Source of the DNA: Methylophilus methylotrophus DSM 46235 = ATCC 53528
GTDB taxonomy: Bacteria; Pseudomonadota; Gammaproteobacteria; Burkholderiales; Methylophilaceae
DNA length: 64,000 nt
Assembly: GCF_000378225.1 (NCBI RefSeq)
Contig: NZ_KB905141.1
Location: forward strand, 635,326-699,325
Reading direction: 5' to 3'
This document shows, one piece after another, positions 52,532 through 61,623 of the stretch (the stretch's first letter is position 1; every line of letters begins with the position of its first letter). The position numbers and the translations under genes were made by a program. Under the pieces are notes generated by a model. It had not been told where the DNA came from. It did no database searches and saw only the letters and a program-made list of their open reading frames with translations.

Positions 52532-53278
52532 TTAATGATGATATGCCTGCAAGCCAGGCGCAGCGTGCGCTTTAGCCAGCCACTGCATTTCAGAAGGGTT
52601 GTGTTCCATATCACCCAGGTCGGCATAGTCCACGTGCTGGTAGTTTGAGAGCGCGGTTAATGAAGTGCTGGGCGCAATCTCTACCGGTTGATCTGGCTTG
52701 GCAGCGGGTTGTAATGATTGCAACTGGATGCTGACGGTATGTTGCGGGTAAATATAGCTCACCTTATAGGGTAACTTTAAGGCCGGGATCCACCATACTT
52801 CGCTCTGGATACCGTTTCCCAGCGTACCGGTATATTTTTCCACCGGATAACCGTATTGCGTTTCTGTCTCTGCCATTTTTTTCAGACTGACCAATTCGCT
52901 ATCAGTCACCAGTTGCGATTTTAGTTGCCAGAACTGCTCATCTGTTTTGATAGACAATAGTTTCAAGTCCACATCGGCGTAATCAATGGCGCGTCGTTCA
53001 TCGTGCATCAAATAGATATAATTCATTTGTCCGGCTGGTTTTTTAAGCCACAAGCTGCTGTGATGCGCTGGTTCGCCATTTTGATATAAGTTTCGTATCT
53101 CGACCTGGTTTCCATCACGCATCAGCCACCACTGCATATGCTTAGCCTCTTCACCCTTGCACGGCGAAGCGCACTGTACCGTTTCATAACGCGCATTCAC
53201 CACGTCATCTGCCATTACGCCAGCGCTCATCAACATTGCGACCAGGCATATAACGGATTGTTTAAACATCATATTCAT
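52532..53278 (-). CDS. Periplasmic protein of unknown function linked to alkaline phosphatase
   Basis: 248 aa with a Sec signal peptide ending VMADD. The mature part has two Cys (QCASPCKGEEAK) and a beta-rich layout (WWLMRDGNQVEIRN, EVWWIPALKLPYKVSYIYP). I recognise no family. SD GGAGG is 6 nt before ATG 53278. It lies 71 bp after phoA; that spacer has a perfect hairpin (53298-53320) but no T-run, so transcription probably continues. An envelope phosphate- or phosphatase-related role is only suggested by position. Confidence 0.7.
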   Translation of the reverse strand: MNMMFKQSVICLVAMLMSAGVMADDVVNARYETVQCASPCKGEEAKHMQWWLMRDGNQVEIRNLYQNGEPAHHSSLWLKKPAGQMNYIYLMHDERRAIDYADVDLKLLSIKTDEQFWQLKSQLVTDSELVSLKKMAETETQYGYPVEKYTGTLGNGIQSEVWWIPALKLPYKVSYIYPQHTVSIQLQSLQPAAKPDQPVEIAPSTSLTALSNYQHVDYADLGDMEHNPSEMQWLAKAHAAPGLQAYHH

Positions 53279-53297
53279 TCCATTCCTCCAAAGGGAT

Positions 53298-53320
53298 CAG
53301 GGCAGCTTAAAGCTGCCCTG
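53298..53320 (-). promoter_or_regulatory. Intercistronic hairpin between phoA and the next gene
   Basis: Perfect inverted repeat CAGGGCAGCTT-a-AAGCTGCCCTG, without a following T-run on the minus strand. More likely an mRNA-stability or processing element than a terminator. Confidence 0.5.
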
Positions 53321-53349
53321 CTATCACTTGCTATTTAACCGCGTCTACC

Positions 53350-54888
53350 TTAGAAACCAAAGGCATCTTTCATGACTTGGTAGATGTAGCTCTGCTCTTG
53401 TACACCATGTACCAGGTAAGATTTAGGGCCAATCGCATAAATGGCCACCTCTTCACCGGCGTGGGTTTCAGAACTCAGTGGCACCAGGGCTTCCTGGTGG
53501 AAGTCAGGATCTTCAGTATCCACGCCGGACATATCGACGACACGGCCAGCCGCGATGGACTCATTGTAAACCGCATCACCTGGAGAGTTGGTGTGATAGC
53601 CTGGGCCGTTGGCAAAGCTCACGGTGGTATAAGGCTTGCCGTCTGCAGCCAGCGTTGGCGTGGTTTTGCCTGGCTCAACCACTTTTCCCAGGATAGGGTT
53701 GCCACGTTTTGGATAACCTCCAATGGTGAGTGTATGACTGTGGTCAGCTGTCACAATAATCAGGGTATCGTTCAGATTGACTTTGGTCACTGCTTCACGG
53801 ACCGCATCAGACAATGCCACGGTATCCTTGAACGTACGGTAAGCGTTACCTGCATGGGAGGCGTGGTCGATACGGCCACCTTCTACCATCAGGAAGAAAC
53901 CATTCTGGTTTTTCTTGAGAATATCAATCGCCTTGCCGGTCATCTCGGCCAGTGATGGCTCGCCCGCGATATCATTCGGACGATCTTGCTCATATTCCAT
54001 ATGAGAGGGGTTAAACAAGCCCAGCACCTTAGTGGCAGTGGCCGGATTGATGGCATCAAAACCTGCCTGGTTTTCTACATACACACCACCAAACTTGGTC
54101 ACATACTCTTGTGCCAGGTTGCGGCCATCTGTACGACGGCCTTTGGTGCCTTCAATATCAGTCATCGTATTAGGCAGGAAGTAGCTACGGCCACCGCCAA
54201 ATACCACGTCAACACCGTCACCAATTTTACCGGCACCGAAGTTATCGATCAGTTGCGCTGCAATATCTTTCACACCGCCGCTTACGGCTGCTGGTGTCAG
54301 GTTAGCGTTGGCTTCCCAGTCGCGGTTGGAGATATGAGCGTAAGTCGCGGCTGGCGTAGCGTGAGTCACACGGGCCGTGGAAACCACACCGGTCAATTTT
54401 CCGGCCTGCTCAGCCTGCTCCAGCAAAGTAGTCACTTTGTTGGCATTCAATACGCTTTGGCTTGGCTCATTGCGTGCCACAGACTGATTCAGTGAAATAA
54501 TGCCATCGTTGGTTTTCACACCAGAGATCATCGCCGTCATGGTGGGGGCGGAGTCTGCAGTTTGCTGGTTAGTAGAATATGTTTTGGACAAGGCCACATA
54601 AGGGAATTGTTCAAAAGACAGCTTGTTACGTTCACCGTCCATGCCTTTTAGCTGACCTTCAAAAATGCGTGCACCAGTCACGGTAGAAATCCCCATACCG
54701 TCACCTACAAACAGAATGACGTTTTTGGCTTTTCGAGCATTGGGTACCAGTTTTTTACTGTCATTGAGGCTGGCTACACCATCATTCAGCCAGAACTGGG
54801 CATCTTCAGCCAGCACCGTATTAGAAAGTAATTGTGAGCCCAACAGCATGGCGACCATGGCTGTGCGTTTTAAGTTGAATAATTGCAT
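53350..54888 (-). CDS. phoA: Alkaline phosphatase (PhoA-type)
   Basis: 512 aa, longer than the E. coli enzyme. Signal peptide ends VLAED, so periplasmic. Active-site motifs of the PhoA family: LFVGDGMGISTVTGARIF (metal Asp), TADSAPTMTAMISGVK (nucleophile Ser), EGGRIDHASHAG and VTADHSHTL (metal ligands). Releases phosphate from monoesters. SD AAAGGA before ATG 54888. Only 33 bp separate it from the PEP-CTERM gene upstream, so the two are one transcript. A canonical Pho box was not found. Confidence 0.95.
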   Translation of the reverse strand: MQLFNLKRTAMVAMLLGSQLLSNTVLAEDAQFWLNDGVASLNDSKKLVPNARKAKNVILFVGDGMGISTVTGARIFEGQLKGMDGERNKLSFEQFPYVALSKTYSTNQQTADSAPTMTAMISGVKTNDGIISLNQSVARNEPSQSVLNANKVTTLLEQAEQAGKLTGVVSTARVTHATPAATYAHISNRDWEANANLTPAAVSGGVKDIAAQLIDNFGAGKIGDGVDVVFGGGRSYFLPNTMTDIEGTKGRRTDGRNLAQEYVTKFGGVYVENQAGFDAINPATATKVLGLFNPSHMEYEQDRPNDIAGEPSLAEMTGKAIDILKKNQNGFFLMVEGGRIDHASHAGNAYRTFKDTVALSDAVREAVTKVNLNDTLIIVTADHSHTLTIGGYPKRGNPILGKVVEPGKTTPTLAADGKPYTTVSFANGPGYHTNSPGDAVYNESIAAGRVVDMSGVDTEDPDFHQEALVPLSSETHAGEEVAIYAIGPKSYLVHGVQEQSYIYQVMKDAFGF

Positions 54889-54921
54889 GATGAGTCCTTT
54901 ATCAGGTTTCAGTATTGTAAG

Positions 54922-55680
54922 TTATGAAAAGCGTCGACGCATGACCAATGCCATCAAGCCCAGGCCAGACAACATCAAGGCATTGGTCTCGGCTTCCGGT
55001 ACGGCAGAGGCCGTTAGCAGGCTGACGTTATCCACGCCCAACTGCAATGAGCCCTGGTTAGCCACAGTGGCAAAGCGCAGTACATAGCTGCCGCCAGCAG
55101 CCAGGGTGGAAGTCAGGTCAAACTGGTAGCTGACATAGTTATTGACAGTCAGGCCACCATTGGCACCACCCAGATACAAACTTTGCAGGATATCTGCGCT
55201 GTCGGTTGAGAATGGATCGCTACCTGCTTTCAGCAAGTCCACGCGAACGTGCTGGTTAGGATGGTCAGTGGCGTCCACGCTATAATCCAGCCCTGCCGCG
55301 TCGATTTCGGTCGTGGCGCTCTGGTTATTAACAAACATCTGGAATGACAAGGTCGCCTGGCTAACGGCTGCTGTGGTAAAAGATTGATACAGCACATTAC
55401 CCGCCAGGCCATAGTTGTCCAGCAAGCCATAGTAGCTGCCCTGGTATGCACCTGCGGTGGCATTGCCAGTCACTTCAGACGCATTGCCTGATTGTGACAA
55501 TACGCCCCCCAAAAAGCCTTGCTCGGCAACCTGCCAACCAGGAATGTCGTAGTTATCTGCGCCCTGCACTTCAAAACCACCGTTTTGAATCAATTCTGCA
55601 GCCTGCGCCTGGGTGAATACTGCCGTCCCCAGCAACCCTGCTATTAACCAGGGGGTGATTGTGCAAGATTTAAGTTTCAT
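54922..55680 (-). CDS. PEP-CTERM sorting-domain protein
   Basis: 252 aa from ATG 55680, SD GAGAGGA. Sec signal peptide ending TQAQAAE, then a beta-sandwich-like extracellular domain (LIQNGGFEVQGADN...), then the C-terminal sorting signal: AVPEAETNALMLSGLGLMALVMRRRFS, here with the motif as VPEAE, a hydrophobic span and a basic RRR tail. Exosortase cleaves such signals and the protein goes to the surface or exopolysaccharide matrix. VPEAE deviates from the usual VPEP at the fourth residue, which still occurs in family members. Heads the operon with phoA. Confidence 0.88.
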   Translation of the reverse strand: MKLKSCTITPWLIAGLLGTAVFTQAQAAELIQNGGFEVQGADNYDIPGWQVAEQGFLGGVLSQSGNASEVTGNATAGAYQGSYYGLLDNYGLAGNVLYQSFTTAAVSQATLSFQMFVNNQSATTEIDAAGLDYSVDATDHPNQHVRVDLLKAGSDPFSTDSADILQSLYLGGANGGLTVNNYVSYQFDLTSTLAAGGSYVLRFATVANQGSLQLGVDNVSLLTASAVPEAETNALMLSGLGLMALVMRRRFS

Positions 55681-55774
55681 TCTGAATATCCTCTCTGTAC
55701 GCTTACGATGAAGCCCGCTGTGTTTCAACACAGGTAGATACGCTGTGTTACCTTGAGCATTCTTGAAAAACTGT

Positions 55775-55798
55775 ATGTCAGAAAGTTTTCAATGACAT
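55775..55798. promoter_or_regulatory. Possible operator upstream of the PEP-CTERM gene
   Basis: Inverted repeat ATGTCA-N12-TGACAT about 95 bp before the start; the spacing suits a dimeric regulator. No protein can be assigned. Confidence 0.3.
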
Positions 55799-55849
55799 GA
55801 AGCTTATATGACGGGCCTGACTACGCCGCTATATGGCTACCGGGAGTAA

Positions 55850-55880
55850 AAAAGAAAAAAGCCCCGCATTGGCGGGGCTA
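55850..55880 (-). terminator. Intrinsic terminator of the 27-aa peptide gene
   Basis: On the minus strand AGCCCCGC-caat-GCGGGGCT followed by T6; stem 8 bp, GC-rich. Lies 35 bp after the small ORF stop. Confidence 0.85.
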
Positions 55881-55914
55881 TAAAGAGACTTTAAACTTGA
55901 AAAACACGCCACAA

Positions 55915-55998
55915 TCACACAACTGCATCAAAGATGCCAACAATCAGTAAAAGCAAAAATCCGATCAATAAAATCTTCAAATTTAAGCGGGCGATCAT
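55915..55998 (-). CDS. 27-aa single-span membrane peptide, unknown
   Basis: A short ORF starting MIARLNLKILLIGF and ending GIFDAVV: a basic N-terminus, one hydrophobic segment of about 17 residues, then Asp-Ala-Val-Val. SD AAGGA lies 7 nt before ATG 55998. A sigma-70 promoter (56050-56022) and a strong terminator (55880-55850) make it a self-contained ~165-nt gene between the PEP-CTERM operon and the AI-2E permease. It is too short for routine callers. The same transcript could also act as an RNA. Layout argues for expression; function cannot be inferred. Confidence 0.65.
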   Translation of the reverse strand: MIARLNLKILLIGFLLLLIVGIFDAVV

Positions 55999-56021
55999 CG
56001 CTGCGTCCTTGTGATGTTGTT

Positions 56022-56050
56022 AGAATACTGGCCTTGCCAGCTGGTCACAA
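56022..56050 (-). promoter_or_regulatory. Promoter of the 27-aa peptide gene
   Basis: On the minus strand TTGTGA (56050-56045), 17-bp spacer, TATTCT (56027-56022). Predicted transcript starts ~16-18 nt before the SD. Confidence 0.6.
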
Positions 56051-56156
56051 TGGCCCGTTCGGGTCACCAACAACACCTTGCTTGTACACCTCTTTCACTT
56101 CAGCGCTGTGACTGGTTTAAAAATGCAGTATTTTATTTTGGTTAAAACAGTCAGTA

Positions 56157-57164
56157 TTAAACCCAGCCACGTTCACGGAACTCGCTTTTCACATAAGCAT
56201 AATACACAGGCGCGGCGACGATACCTGGCAAACCAAACGTGGCCTCCATCAGCAGCATCGCCAGCAATAACTCCCAGGCATAGGCACGAATCTGGCCACC
56301 CACAATGCGGGCATTCAGAAAGTATTCGAGTTTATGGATAATAATCAGGAATGCCAGCGAACCCATGGCCACCATAAACGAGTGGCTGGTACTGACAATC
56401 ACAATCACGGTGTTGGAAATCAGGTTGCCGATCACAGGCAACAAGCCAACCAGAAAGGTGATGACTATCATGGTCTTGGTGAATGGTAAATGCACCCCGC
56501 ACATGGGTAATATGATCGTCAGGTAAATACCGGTCAGGGCCGCATTGACAGCAGAAATCTTCACCTGGGCAAATACGATATTTTTAAAGGCCTGTGCAAA
56601 CAAGCTGATCCGTTGCAACAGGCTTTGCGCAAACGGTTTATGGTTGACCTTGGTTTGGACGTCATGCAAGGCAATCATCGCCCCGATCACCATCGCGATC
56701 AGGATGTGCGCCAAATGATGTCCGGCCTCCTTGCCCAATAATTGCCAGTCAGCGGAATGCGCACGCAGCCACTCAATCACGGTTTGCTGCAAGGTAATGG
56801 CATCATCAGGCAGACGGTCATTCAACCACGGCGGCAGAACCTTGCGCGAATCTTCAATGATTCTGGCCAACTGGTCGAACAGTACAGCCAGTCCGCCGGC
56901 ATCACTGCGAATCAAGGTCACGATACCCATACCCAGTGCTACCAGCAATCCGATCACCAGTGTCGCAATCAGCACCACGGCCAGCCATTTAGCGTATCTC
57001 CCAGGGAGTTTGCGGGCAATCAGTGGAGAGATCACATGGATCAACTCAAACACTAGCAACCCGACCAGGAGCGCTGGCAGAAGCTGTACTTGCAATACCA
57101 GCCACATCAGCAGGGCCATCAATAGATAAGTTGCAATGTCGAATCGTTGGGATTGGGTCACCAC
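56157..57164 (-). CDS. AI-2E / PerM family permease
   Basis: 335 aa inner-membrane protein with about seven to eight spans (YLLMALLMWLVLQVQLLPALL, read to 20, at the start; MIVITFLVGLLPVIGNLISN; AYAWELLLAMLLMEATFGLPG near the C-terminus). The motif GLLPVIGNLISN and the C-terminal GIVAAPVYYAYVKSEFRE match the UPF0118 group, named for a proposed autoinducer-2 exporter; in most members the substrate is unproven. Ends 106 bp before the small peptide promoter. Confidence 0.87.
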   Translation of the reverse strand: MVTQSQRFDIATYLLMALLMWLVLQVQLLPALLVGLLVFELIHVISPLIARKLPGRYAKWLAVVLIATLVIGLLVALGMGIVTLIRSDAGGLAVLFDQLARIIEDSRKVLPPWLNDRLPDDAITLQQTVIEWLRAHSADWQLLGKEAGHHLAHILIAMVIGAMIALHDVQTKVNHKPFAQSLLQRISLFAQAFKNIVFAQVKISAVNAALTGIYLTIILPMCGVHLPFTKTMIVITFLVGLLPVIGNLISNTVIVIVSTSHSFMVAMGSLAFLIIIHKLEYFLNARIVGGQIRAYAWELLLAMLLMEATFGLPGIVAAPVYYAYVKSEFRERGWV

Positions 57165-57189
57165 TGGCTCCGGTCTTTAATCACGTGAA

Positions 57190-57750
57190 TCACTCAAATC
57201 TGGCGTGTAATTGCCTGGCAGCATCCAGCGGCACTTTGAGCAAAAAATGGACATTTTCCCCAAACTGCTTGTCGAGAATTTCGCCATGCAGTTTCTGGAC
57301 TTCTCTCGTTAACTCATCCACACGTTTATAGGTCGTAGATATTTTTACTTGCACCATTTCCACAAACGGCATGCTGCCTGCCTGTTCCATAGCCTGCTTG
57401 GCGGTCCCGCCATAAGCACGCACCAGGCCGCCAGTACCCAGGTTAATGCCGCCATAATAACGTACGACAGCGACACAGCAATTGACATAATTCTGGCCGT
57501 CCAGCATTTGCATAATCGGCTTACCCGCTGTCCCGGCTGGCTCGCCTGCATCTGAAAAACGGGCGACGATGCCTTCTGCCGTTTTCATACGGAAGGCATA
57601 GGCCAAATGTCCGGCCGTCTGGTGCTCACTGGCAAACTGACGCAAAAACAAAGCGAGTTCACGCTCGTTTTCGCAGCGCATGGCACGCGCAATAAAACGG
57701 GATTTGTTGATGGTTTGGTCGGCCTGGCCGAACTGGCTAAAGGTTTGCAT
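57190..57750 (-). CDS. YigZ / IMPACT-family protein
   Basis: 186 aa. N-terminal UPF0029 domain (KSRFIARAMRCENERELALFL, read to 20) with DAGEPAGTAGKPI and YYGGINLGTGGLVRAYGGTA, the strongly conserved signatures; C-terminal DUF1949 ferredoxin-like domain. E. coli YigZ is structurally known but its role is unclear; eukaryotic IMPACT regulates GCN2. Overlaps nothing; 11 bp downstream of fhs. Confidence 0.92.
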   Translation of the reverse strand: MQTFSQFGQADQTINKSRFIARAMRCENERELALFLRQFASEHQTAGHLAYAFRMKTAEGIVARFSDAGEPAGTAGKPIMQMLDGQNYVNCCVAVVRYYGGINLGTGGLVRAYGGTAKQAMEQAGSMPFVEMVQVKISTTYKRVDELTREVQKLHGEILDKQFGENVHFLLKVPLDAARQLHARFE

Positions 57751-57760
57751 GACAGAGACT

Positions 57761-59410
57761 TCAGGAAAGTCCCTTTATTTTACCACTGGCATCTACGCTG
57801 ATGCGACCACTGGCAGGCTGTTTTGGCAAACCGGGCATGGTCATGATATCGCCGCAAATGGCCACGACAAAGCCAGCCCCGCGCGACAAACGCAATTCGC
57901 GCACATGCAGGACATGATGCTCTGGTACATTACGCAAGCTGGCATCACAGGATAACGAATACTGAGTCTTGGCCACACAGACCGGCAAGCCCAGGCTGGC
58001 TTCAGCCATATTCACTAATTGCTGTTGGGCCCGCTCACTAAAAGTGACGGCACTGGCACCATAGATATTTTTAGCCAGCGTGTTGAGTTTTTCTGTCAAT
58101 GGCAAGTCATCTGCATAAAGTAACGTTGGTTTGGCTGACTGTTGTGCTTGCGTGGCAACAGCCTGTGCCAGCGACAAAGCACCCGCTCCACCTTGCGCCC
58201 AATGCCTGCACACATGCAGGCTGGCACCCAGAGACGCCACCGCCGCTTGAACCAGGGCAATTTCAGTCTCGGTATCCGCAGTGAAATGATTCAATGCCAC
58301 CACCACGGGCAAACCAAAGTGCTGTCGCAGATTGACCACATGTTTTTTTAGATTGGCGACACCAATAGAAAGAGCCACCAGGTTTTCGGTATTGAGGTCA
58401 GCCACCTCCACGCCACCGTTATATTTCAAAGCACGTACAGTCGCTACAATCACAGCAACATCTGGTCGCAAGCCAGACTGACGGCATTTGATATCCATAA
58501 ACTTCTCGGCGCCCAAATCTGCACCAAACCCTGCTTCAGTGACCACATAATCCGTCAGGCGTAAGGCGGTTTGGGTGGCAACCAGCGAATTACAACCATG
58601 CGCGATATTGGCGAATGGGCCACCATGCACCAAAGCCGGCGAGCCTTCCAGCGTCTGTACCAGGTTGGGCTGAAATGCATCTTTTAGCAAAGCCGTCATC
58701 GCGCCTTCGGCTTGCAGGTCGCTGGCCAATATAGGCTGCCCCTGTACCGACACCCCTACCTGGATACGTCCCAGCCTGCGCGTTAAATCTGCTAGATCGG
58801 TCGCCAGGCAAAAAATCGCCATGACCTCACTGGCGACTGTGATATCAAAACCAGTGTCATACGAGGTGGGCTGGTTGATGGTAATCCGGCGCAAAGCCCG
58901 GTCATTCATATCCATGCAACGCCGCCAGCTCACGGTATCAAACTGTAACGTATTGCCATGGTAAATATGATTATCAATCAGGGCTGCCAGCAGGTTATTG
59001 GCGGCACTGATGGCATGAAAGTCACCGGTAAAATGCAAGTTGATGTTTTCCATGGGGACCACCTGTGCGTAGCCGCCGCCAGTGGCGCCGCCTTTCATGC
59101 CAAATACCGGCCCCAGAGAAGGCTCGCGCAGGCATGCCATCGCATGATACCCTGCACGATTTAAAGCGTCCGTGAGGCCTATGGTTGTAGTGGTTTTGCC
59201 TTCGCCTGCCGGCGTGGGGTTAATGGCGGTGACCAGGATCAATTTGGCTTTGGCGGGCTGGTCGTACAAGCGATTGATGGTCGCCTGGTTCAATTTGGCC
59301 ATATGTGGGCCAAAGGCATGCAAATCGCCTGCAGAAAGCCCGATTTTGCCAGCGATGTCCACGATGGGCTTTAGCGTTGCGGCCTGAGCTATCTCGATAT
59401 CGCTAAGCAT
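57761..59410 (-). CDS. fhs: Formate-tetrahydrofolate ligase
   Basis: 549 aa, full length. ATP-dependent ligation of formate to tetrahydrofolate, giving 10-formyl-THF. P-loop [18 protein letters not shown] near residue 66, then [41 protein letters not shown]-like block ([16 protein letters not shown]), and [15 protein letters not shown]-terminal [13 protein letters not shown]. In a methylotroph it links formate from C1 oxidation to the folate pool and purine/serine synthesis. Start ATG 59410, SD GAGGAT. Confidence 0.97.
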   Translation of the reverse strand: MLSDIEIAQAATLKPIVDIAGKIGLSAGDLHAFGPHMAKLNQATINRLYDQPAKAKLILVTAINPTPAGEGKTTTTIGLTDALNRAGYHAMACLREPSLGPVFGMKGGATGGGYAQVVPMENINLHFTGDFHAISAANNLLAALIDNHIYHGNTLQFDTVSWRRCMDMNDRALRRITINQPTSYDTGFDITVASEVMAIFCLATDLADLTRRLGRIQVGVSVQGQPILASDLQAEGAMTALLKDAFQPNLVQTLEGSPALVHGGPFANIAHGCNSLVATQTALRLTDYVVTEAGFGADLGAEKFMDIKCRQSGLRPDVAVIVATVRALKYNGGVEVADLNTENLVALSIGVANLKKHVVNLRQHFGLPVVVALNHFTADTETEIALVQAAVASLGASLHVCRHWAQGGAGALSLAQAVATQAQQSAKPTLLYADDLPLTEKLNTLAKNIYGASAVTFSERAQQQLVNMAEASLGLPVCVAKTQYSLSCDASLRNVPEHHVLHVRELRLSRGAGFVVAICGDIMTMPGLPKQPASGRISVDASGKIKGLS

Positions 59411-59434
59411 GCAAAAATCCTCAATAGTATGACG

Positions 59435-60928
59435 TTAGCGTTTGCTTTTACTACTACCCATAATCGAGCCCAGCACACCGCGGATAATGGCACGCCCCAG
59501 TTGCGAACCAATGGCCCGTGCGGCAGATTTTGCCGCTGATTCGAGCACAGAGTCGGATCGGCTGGTTTTGCCTCCCAATATGCCCCCCAGATCAAATCCC
59601 GAGCCTTCCTGCTCTTTTTGCGTTTGCGCCTGCGCTACAGAAGCCGCTTGCTCGGCGCGTTGCTTGAGAATCTCATAAGCCGATTCGCGGTCTACTACCT
59701 TATCGTAAACGCCCGCCACCAAAGATTGCGCCATTGCCCGCTGACGTTCGGCATCAGTGGCCGGGCCAATACGGCTTTCTGGCGGACAGATCAACACGCG
59801 TTCAACCGGCGTTGGTGCGCCTTTCTCATCCAGGAAAGAAACCAGCGCTTCGCCAACGCCGAGCTCGGTAATGGCAGTTGCCACATCCAGTTTGGGATTG
59901 GCGCGGAAGGTTTGTGCTGCCACCTGCACCGCTTTCTGGTCACGCGGCGTAAACGCGCGCAAGGCATGCTGAACACGGTTACCCAGTTGCCCAAGTACCA
60001 CATCTGGAATATCCAGCGGGTTTTGCGACACAAAATATACCCCAACACCTTTGGAACGTACCAGGCGCACTACTTGTTCAATTTTTTGCATCAAAATCGC
60101 AGGTGCATCATTGAATAACAGATGTGCTTCATCAAAGAAAAAGACCAGCTTGGGTTTTTCCATATCACCGACTTCTGGCAGCTTTTCAAACAGTTCCGAC
60201 AATATCCATAACAACAATGTCGCATACACGCGAGGCGAGTTAAGCAATTTGTCTGCCGCCAGGATATTGATAAATCCCAATCCCTTGCCATCGGTTTGCA
60301 TCATATCTTCCAGATTCAGTGCTGGCTCTGCAAACAGCACATCACCGCCTTCGGTTTCCAGTTGGAGCAATGCACGCTGGATGGCCCCCACACTGGCAGA
60401 AGATATATTGCCGTATTGCGTCTGGTAAGTGGCCGAGTTTTCGGCGCAATGCTGCGCCATGGCACGTAAATCCTTCAGGTCCAGCAGTAGCATGCCATGA
60501 TCATCGGCGATTTTGAAAATGGCATTCAGCACGCCCCCCTGCACCTCATTGAGGTTAAGCATACGAGCCAGCAACAAGGGCCCCATTTCGCTGAGAGTGG
60601 TACGAACCGGATGGCCTTTTTCTCCAAACATATCCCAGAACATGACGGGGTAAGCCTTATTGGCGTAGTCCGCCAGGCCCAATTGCTGAACTCTGGCTTC
60701 AACTTTAGCATTGCCACCACCCACTTGGCTCATGCCGGATAAGTCACCTTTGACATCGGCCATAAATACCGGCACACCAATACGTGAAAACTGCTCGGCC
60801 AAACTCTGAAGCGTGACGGTTTTTCCTGTTCCGGTCGCGCCAGCAATCAGACCATGGCGGTTAGCCATTTTGGGCAGCATCACGCTGTCAGTCTCGTTAT
60901 TTTTAGCAATGAGCATGGGTTGGATCAT
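59435..60928 (-). CDS. HerA-like ATPase (DUF853, YjgR type)
   Basis: 497 aa. Walker [20 protein letters not shown] near residue 30 and Walker [17 protein letters not shown]; long central DUF853 region ([16 protein letters not shown] with sensor-like, [17 protein letters not shown]). The C-terminal 90 residues are Ala/Gln-rich and end basic (SSKSKR). Related to archaeal HerA and FtsK-type motors; the bacterial members have no clear role. 24 bp upstream of fhs on the same strand, so co-transcription is likely. Confidence 0.9.
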   Translation of the reverse strand: MIQPMLIAKNNETDSVMLPKMANRHGLIAGATGTGKTVTLQSLAEQFSRIGVPVFMADVKGDLSGMSQVGGGNAKVEARVQQLGLADYANKAYPVMFWDMFGEKGHPVRTTLSEMGPLLLARMLNLNEVQGGVLNAIFKIADDHGMLLLDLKDLRAMAQHCAENSATYQTQYGNISSASVGAIQRALLQLETEGGDVLFAEPALNLEDMMQTDGKGLGFINILAADKLLNSPRVYATLLLWILSELFEKLPEVGDMEKPKLVFFFDEAHLLFNDAPAILMQKIEQVVRLVRSKGVGVYFVSQNPLDIPDVVLGQLGNRVQHALRAFTPRDQKAVQVAAQTFRANPKLDVATAITELGVGEALVSFLDEKGAPTPVERVLICPPESRIGPATDAERQRAMAQSLVAGVYDKVVDRESAYEILKQRAEQAASVAQAQTQKEQEGSGFDLGGILGGKTSRSDSVLESAAKSAARAIGSQLGRAIIRGVLGSIMGSSKSKR

Positions 60929-61010
60929 GGAATATACTCGAACAATGAAGTTAACTTGAGTATAGGGGATGGTGCAAAAAAGGGGAAGGTAGAAAAAAGT
61001 AAGTCATTCT

Positions 61011-61559
61011 CTAAAAATCGCCACGACGCGCCTTTTCCATAAGGTCGATCAGCGCATCTTCGAGCTGTTGCGCAGAGGCTTGGGCCCTGACAGTCGGCTG
61101 TTTGATATTTTTCAAATCATGTGTTGGCCGGTCTAGCCCAAGATAAAGCTGGCGTTGACCGCTGGCCTCTGTTTTTTCATAAATGGCCAGGCGGCAAGGG
61201 GCAAACACCAGGAACTCAGGGTGGTCCAGGATAATTTCCGTGCCCATGCTTAAGTTGCAAAAGGTACGCACTTCCTTGATGCCTTGCGGATCCTGGCCAC
61301 GTTGCTTCATATGGTCACCGATGGGGAAGTTGGCCGGATTCACAAAGTTCATACCTTCGGCAAGTGACTTGAGGCTATCGACGAGATCCTGGTAACTGAC
61401 ATTCTTCTGAACCGGTACCTCATAAATGGCATTATCAAGATCAACATCAGGCATGCCTTTGCCAATCACGCGGATATTCGCTGGTGCGGCACAAGCGGCC
61501 AGCGAGGCGAAAAAACAAAGGTAGCACAAGATGTTTAAATGTTTCGGACGCACGGACAC
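61011..61559 (-). CDS. DUF302 lipoprotein
   Basis: 182 aa. A signal peptide with lipobox LAAC (Cys 23) is followed by a DUF302 domain (ENVSYQDLVDSLKSLAE-like VQKNVSYQDLVDSLKSLAEG; FCNLSMGTEIILDHPEFLVFAPC with two Cys; LAIYEK; IDLMEKARRG). DUF302 proteins are periplasmic or soluble, of unknown function, and have been linked to sulfur or cytochrome contexts. Lies 64 bp downstream of nothing co-directional but CysB-type regulator ends 64 bp away. Confidence 0.88.
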   Translation of the reverse strand: MSVRPKHLNILCYLCFFASLAACAAPANIRVIGKGMPDVDLDNAIYEVPVQKNVSYQDLVDSLKSLAEGMNFVNPANFPIGDHMKQRGQDPQGIKEVRTFCNLSMGTEIILDHPEFLVFAPCRLAIYEKTEASGQRQLYLGLDRPTHDLKNIKQPTVRAQASAQQLEDALIDLMEKARRGDF

Positions 61560-61623
61560 CTCCTTGATATTGCTTACATCCAGCCATTACAGCATTTCAC
61601 ACCACACCCAAATGTGACCTGCA

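Noticed and set aside
55741-55815. Pho box upstream of the PEP-CTERM/phoA unit
   Set aside because: GTCAT-like pieces occur, but start-to-start spacing is 16-17 bp rather than the 11 bp of tandem Pho-box repeats.
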